From positions 1-20,854 of the forward strand of contig CAYOOT010000045.1 of NCBI GenBank assembly GCA_964405665.1: a stretch of 20,854 bases of DNA, read 5' to 3'. How positions within the stretch are numbered: the first letter of the stretch is position 1; each line of letters starts with the position of its first letter. This stretch comes from CAYOOT01 sp964405665 (GTDB taxonomy: Bacteria > Bdellovibrionota_C > UBA2361 > SZUA-149 > CAZDWZ01). The translations under genes and the position numbers were made by a program. The notes below the pieces were generated by a model. It ran no database searches and was not told where the DNA came from. It saw only the letters and a program-made list of their open reading frames with translations. Below are positions 18,101 to 20,854 of the stretch, one piece after another.

Positions 18101-20800
18101 TTGGAATTTGCCATTCGCACGGGATATTCCAGAAATTTTATCGATCAACGCGGAGGAGTATTTTTACGTTCAATTAACCAGCTTTCCGAAGAAGAAATTG
18201 CTTTACTTCAAGGCACTGCCCGAATTGTTTTCTATGGGGACAAAGGAAGTTTGGGCGAACAAGTAGATTTCTTGGGAAAAAGTTCTTTAGAACTGTTTAA
18301 AAAACAGGAAATATTTGTCAATAATCCCAAAGCCGAACCGCCAATGGAAAAACAAACAGGCCTGGAGTTTGAAAATACTTTTGGAGGTTTTTGCGATCAG
18401 GGCAAAGCTTATCATTTGGCAACAAGTAAAAATAGCATCCCTCCTTTGCCTTGGGTGAATGTTATTGCCAATAAAGATTTTGGTTTTTTGGTTAGTGAAA
18501 AAGGAGCGGGATTTACTTGGGCCGATAATAGTCGGGAAAATAGATTGTCCGATTGGAGCAACGATCCTGTGCTCGATCCTCATACTGAGGTAGTTTACAT
18601 CAGGGATCCAGAAACCACAGAATATTGGAATCCGACTTTTGGTCCTGTGGCAACAGAAAACACAGTTAATGTAAAACACGGATTTGGTTATAGCAGTTTT
18701 CAAACCGCAGTGAACAAGATTAAATCAAATTTAGTATTATCTGTGGATAAACAAGATCAGTTAAAATGGTATTATTTAGAACTGGAAAATACCGGACAAA
18801 CTGCCAAAAAATTAGAATTATATTTTTATTTTGAATGGGTCTTAGGTGTGGCCCGACAAGATTCTTATCGTCATTTGAGAACTGCTTTTGATGAAGAGCA
18901 ACAATTTCTTTATGTCAACAATCCTTTTAATATTGATTTTTCAGAGCAATTTGTTTTTATCGGGTCGAATAAAGAAATAAATTCCTATACCACCAACAGG
19001 GCAGAGTTTGTAGGTTTTGGAAGAAGTCTTTCTACGCCAATATTTTTTGACAACTCTAAGCATAAGCTTAAAGCAAATAAAGGAGCTGCTATTAATTTTT
19101 CTAATAATACGGCATTCGGTTTGGATAATTGCGCGGTCTTGAAAGTAGCTTTGGAAATTCCGCCGAGGGAAGTAGGGCATGTGCAATTCTATGTTGCAAA
19201 AGCGCAAAATTTAGATTCAGCCAGAAAAAAAGCTCAACAATACAAATTAATCAGTTCTCGGAATAATTCCTTTCAAGAAGTTACAAACCACTGGAATGCA
19301 CTGACGGAAGTTGTGCAGGTGAAAACTCCCAGTAGGAAGTTTGATCTGATGGTCAACGGTTGGCTGATTTATCAAACACTTTCTTGTCGAATTTACGCGC
19401 GCAGTGGATTTTTTCAAAGTAGTGGAGCAATGGGTTTTCGCGATCAATTACAAGATTCAATGGCTCTGCTTTTGTCCCGTCCGGAATTAACCCGAGCACA
19501 AATTTTGCTTCATGCCAGCAGACAATTTGTAGAAGGCGATGTACAACATTGGTGGCATCCCCCATCAGGAAAAGGAATTAGAACGAAAATTTCTGACAAT
19601 TATCTATGGCTACCTTTTGCCGTTACTGAATATTTAAAACTTACAGGCGATACTTCAATATTGGAAGAACAGGTTTCTTTCTTAGAGGGTCCTCTAGTGG
19701 AAGAAGGCAAACATGATATTTATTTTACCCCGCAGATATTAGAAAAAAGAGCTTCGCTTTATGAACACTGTGTCCTTGCTTTAGACCGATCCCTCATTGT
19801 CGGAGAACATGGGTTGCCTCTGATGGGTTGTGGGGATTGGAATGATGGGATGAATCGGGTGGGAGAACAAGGTAGGGGAGAATCTGTTTGGCTGGGTTGG
19901 TTTCTTTCTTATATTTTAAAAGAATTTTCTGAAGTTTTAAAAGATAAAGGAGATGATTATCGCGCGGAGCGCTATAAAAAATTCACTGAGTTATTAGTGC
20001 GGGCAGTGGAAGATAATGCCTGGGATGGAAGTTGGTATCGTCGTGCTTATTTTGATGATGGTTCACCGTTAGGCAGTTTGCAAAATGCCGAATGCCAAAT
20101 TGATTCCTTGGTTCAATCTTGGGGGATCATTAGCGGTCTGGCTAACGAAGAACGACAAAAACAATCTTTTGATGAAATGTATAAGCGCTTGGTGGATAAA
20201 GAAAACAAATTAGTAAAATTACTCTGGCCGCCATTTGCTGAAAGTAAACCTAATCCGGGATATATTCAAAGTTACCCCAAGGGCTTAAGAGAAAATGGCG
20301 GACAATATACTCATGCTGCCGCCTGGGCAGTAATGGCAGCGGCAATCCGGGGCGATGGCGATAAAGCTGTGGAGATGTTTAATATCATCAATCCGATTTC
20401 CCATACGGAAACTGCCGCTGCGGTAGATAGATATAAGACAGAACCTTATGTTACTTGCGGCGATGTTTACGCCAATGAACAACATTTAGCTCGCGGCGGG
20501 TGGAGTTGGTATACCGGTTCCAGTGGTTGGTTATATCGAGTAGCAGTAGAACATATTATTGGATTGAAATTAAAACCGACTGGCTTTTATCTGCAACCTT
20601 GTATTCCTAAAGATTGGCATGAGTTTTCTCTTGTTTATAAACATAATAATGGTGTTACCTATAGAATTAAAGTTTTAAATCCTAAAGGACTGAGTAAAGC
20701 ACAAAGCAAAATCAGTATTAATGGCCAAGTTCAGGAAGGCGATTTTGTGGAATTTAAGAGTGGGGATTTGCAGGTGGATATTTTGGTGGAGATGGTTTAA
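12107..20800 (+). CDS. ndvB: Cyclic beta-1,2-glucan synthase (NdvB/Chv/Cgs-type; GT84-GH189-GH94)
   Basis: This giant inner-membrane enzyme of 2897 residues is about the same length as Rhizobium NdvB and Brucella Cgs. It would build beta-1,2-glucan from UDP-glucose, trim it and close it into a ring. In order: an N-terminal helical region (1-405); membrane helices near 412-432 and 439-461; a GT84 glycosyltransferase (about 485-800) with TLDSDTHLPP (Asp628/Asp630), SHDL (Asp742) and RQHRW (773-777); four to five helices between 819 and 990; a glycoamylase-like/GH189 cyclisation domain (about 1290-1590) with SEAR Glu1350 and GISES Glu1436; two beta-supersandwich regions (about 1605-1900 and 2115-2330); and a C-terminal GH94 phosphorylase barrel (about 2400-2820) with GDWNDG (Asp2577, Asp2580), NGGQYTHAAAW and NEQHLARGGWSWYTGSSGW. 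All domains look intact. ATG 12107 overlaps the HEAT stop by one base. The exact linkage and whether the product is cyclic are inferred from the family. Confidence 0.93.
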   Translation: MLLLLKSAKIKNGLDKPFRGEILSKDLLAIRAIELAQFHSQTQVISRGAKLRQRFKENCKILNEAYFSFAEAAKNKEFLAAGAEWLLDNFHVIDEQVRDIRRDLPRGYYQALPKLSSGAWKGYPRVYQIVCDFISHSDAVVDPEALTTFLNAYQSKTVLNIGEIWAIPIMLRLALVENLRRLAEAGIMHCEQRRCAEQICKEIIDVPSVVGAEMLMNLVNKVNANPKVMEYGATHFARRLRNKGAAAKLSLQWLNEQLIEKGIEYNEISRHEQQDQAADQLSVGNSVTALKTIGGYNWRSWFEHVSPVDEILNRDPAVIYPLSDFETHDLYRHRIEQLARLSSKSEVEVARQLVEYCSKIKEETPDSTDLRYQHVGYYLIDQGLWEFERYLGLQRTLRYRIRKKLAQNVNKLYFGFLSAIVFSGMTLAIIYSQQNQAHLLWYLILILVFIFPLSEFAIHFTDWIVTKLITPKPLPKLDFEQEIPANAATVVVVQAIIEDRESLERIVENLEIRSIGNQDKNIYFGILADLVDADTETLAGDLGILNRAKELVNDLNERYFPDLPGHFFILFRRRLWNSSENKFMGWERKRGKIMEFNHLLRGNKETSFAHFFGSIAELAKVNYVITLDSDTHLPPGVARKLIGTIDHPLNRAVFSSETNKVIRGFAIIQPRVGITLGSANSSRFAQIFSGHTGLDPYTRTVSNVYQDLFGEGSYIGKGIYHVDNFEKALAQRFPENALLSHDLIECLFARCGLASDIEVYDDFPQRYHAQARRQHRWIRGDWQLLPWLGRKIPDARGEKYPSPFNLLGYWKLLDNLRRSLVAPMLFLSLILLTCFAPGDVRVWFNGLIFILLFPVIIVFWRLLFDWPIGYSISSFLYSIITDFKKNFYLVFYSIVFLPHQAATSLSAIAITLYRLFIGKKSFLEWETAQAAEKRLSSSLGDFVKSMKQAYYLLIPLTIFNIYYAQEKTLYLLGLYLFWYLSPIFSWQVSKSEKSKQQELSAEEKEYIRGVAYSTWKYFDRYLKPEYNFLIPDNLQIVPQEFVAERTSPTNISLSMLSVVSAYDLGFTPLLDVITKLKEIFFTVSKMEKHHGHLLNWYSIGDLSPLNPRYISTVDNGNFIGHVMAVRQALLIFPFQQIISGRHIRHLTSLLKETKLLSAEKLDCFIPFSLGVKNLQELHDYLHFIAKLKNEELNQRLPKDIESLLDQHLVVYQLVSWVNEIGFLKSLGERKLLPKKFINIKQILSGRVSTISLLSKLVNRLDKLEKVIDISQLNEEEKKQFESLVVHLKTAQSFIAQYETDTKYIFEQIEILIKTTDFKFLFDQQKKLFTIGYNVDNGARDNSFYDLLASEARLASFIAIAKGDVPQSHWFLLGRSLTDSPGGKSLISWSGTMFEYLMPLLVTKSYNETLLSGTYQAVVKAQIAYGRRRGVPWGISESAYSGVDFHKTYQYKAFGIPGLGLKRGLVEDLVISPYSTAMAMVIEPREAYNNLQRLEESGVRGEYGFYEAVDYTPERLGADEKFHIVKSFLAHHQGMSLISINNLLNNNIFQKRFHSHPMVRACELLFQERFPTRIPVIQPHQAETLSLKEIESELKVESTEYIRNLHTSYPVTRLISNGKLSLIIDQVGSGHTFYKGDICLNRWRENGLLNNYGIYVYIKDLHSKKLWSATYHPTKVEPDSYEAIYSLDKVEFKRRDNDLMLHTELTISPEDDVEVRRISITNLSPKLRELEVSSFAEVALAPARADLAHPAFSKMFVRTEYLEDSSALVFTRLPRSEHDNEQFMMHMVTLPVVWAPTEYETAREKFIGRGHGPANPLALLKNEPLSGSVGTVLDPIFALKNKVEVLPGETIVLSFVTGIADTKDSLFHLIRKYRETQSVTRAFELAWTHSDVEIRHQHITRANVHNFQRLANALIFNIEKLRAPSELTKRSKLSQSGLWRFGVSGDEPIVLLIINERDQLKLCEELLFAHEYLRMRGLRFDLVILNEFQSGYLQELQQDLEFAIRTGYSRNFIDQRGGVFLRSINQLSEEEIALLQGTARIVFYGDKGSLGEQVDFLGKSSLELFKKQEIFVNNPKAEPPMEKQTGLEFENTFGGFCDQGKAYHLATSKNSIPPLPWVNVIANKDFGFLVSEKGAGFTWADNSRENRLSDWSNDPVLDPHTEVVYIRDPETTEYWNPTFGPVATENTVNVKHGFGYSSFQTAVNKIKSNLVLSVDKQDQLKWYYLELENTGQTAKKLELYFYFEWVLGVARQDSYRHLRTAFDEEQQFLYVNNPFNIDFSEQFVFIGSNKEINSYTTNRAEFVGFGRSLSTPIFFDNSKHKLKANKGAAINFSNNTAFGLDNCAVLKVALEIPPREVGHVQFYVAKAQNLDSARKKAQQYKLISSRNNSFQEVTNHWNALTEVVQVKTPSRKFDLMVNGWLIYQTLSCRIYARSGFFQSSGAMGFRDQLQDSMALLLSRPELTRAQILLHASRQFVEGDVQHWWHPPSGKGIRTKISDNYLWLPFAVTEYLKLTGDTSILEEQVSFLEGPLVEEGKHDIYFTPQILEKRASLYEHCVLALDRSLIVGEHGLPLMGCGDWNDGMNRVGEQGRGESVWLGWFLSYILKEFSEVLKDKGDDYRAERYKKFTELLVRAVEDNAWDGSWYRRAYFDDGSPLGSLQNAECQIDSLVQSWGIISGLANEERQKQSFDEMYKRLVDKENKLVKLLWPPFAESKPNPGYIQSYPKGLRENGGQYTHAAAWAVMAAAIRGDGDKAVEMFNIINPISHTETAAAVDRYKTEPYVTCGDVYANEQHLARGGWSWYTGSSGWLYRVAVEHIIGLKLKPTGFYLQPCIPKDWHEFSLVYKHNNGVTYRIKVLNPKGLSKAQSKISINGQVQEGDFVEFKSGDLQVDILVEMV

Positions 20801-20854
20801 AAATCAGAAATCAGAAATCAGAAATCAGAAATCAGAAATCAGAAATCAGAAATC
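20801..20854. repeat. Heptanucleotide tandem repeat (AAATCAG)n
   Basis: Seven perfect copies of AAATCAG plus five further bases start on the base after the synthase stop codon and run to the end of the window, so the true length is unknown. It is not a CRISPR array: there are no spacers and the unit is 7 bases. It is a simple-sequence repeat that may vary in copy number. Confidence 0.95.

Noticed and set aside
20801..20854. CRISPR array at the right edge
   Set aside because: The repeat unit is 7 bases with no spacers; it is a simple tandem repeat.

Overview
The window is a stretch of an AT-rich bacterial draft genome. It contains one 100-N scaffold gap and ends inside a short tandem repeat. 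Housekeeping genes (ffh, folC), a peptidoglycan-recycling LD-carboxypeptidase and a giant NdvB-type cyclic glucan synthase point to a bacterium, probably with a diderm envelope. I cannot assign a phylum from sequence alone. The scaffold gap and the repeats would fit an assembled metagenome or an uncultured lineage, but that is inference.

Layout. (1) 66-1841, minus strand: a two-gene operon with a methylmalonyl-CoA-epimerase-like VOC protein followed directly by ffh (signal recognition particle GTPase). A good sigma70-type promoter precedes it at 1879-1908. (2) 1936-5403, plus strand: a compact operon of an S66 LD-carboxypeptidase, a serine beta-lactamase-like hydrolase and folC, with gaps or overlaps of a few bases. 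(3) 5404-5526: a gap between convergent genes filled by a three-way-junction inverted repeat that probably also acts as a two-way terminator. (4) 5527-7359, minus strand: an exporter-type ABC half-transporter resembling MsbA/NdvA. (5) 7360-7792: a 433-bp divergent intergenic region holding a MITE-like inverted repeat. (6) 7793-20800, plus strand: a tightly packed operon of an SbmA/YddA-like ABC protein with an altered H-loop, a large HEAT-repeat protein interrupted by the gap, and a 2897-residue cyclic beta-1,2-glucan synthase. (7) 20801-20854: a perfect heptanucleotide tandem repeat starting directly after the synthase stop codon.

How the genes may work together. In Rhizobium, Agrobacterium and Brucella, cyclic beta-1,2-glucan is made at the inner membrane by NdvB/Chv/Cgs and exported by an MsbA-like ABC protein (NdvA/ChvA/Cgt). 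Here a full-length synthase, with the motifs of its glycosyltransferase, cyclisation and phosphorylase domains visible, shares a locus with two ABC proteins and an unknown HEAT-repeat protein that is translationally coupled to the synthase. The most interesting hypothesis is that 5527-20800 is a four-part glucan synthesis and export system, with the HEAT protein and the unusual ABC protein as undescribed parts. The domain identities come from motifs. The functional linkage is inferred from gene order only.
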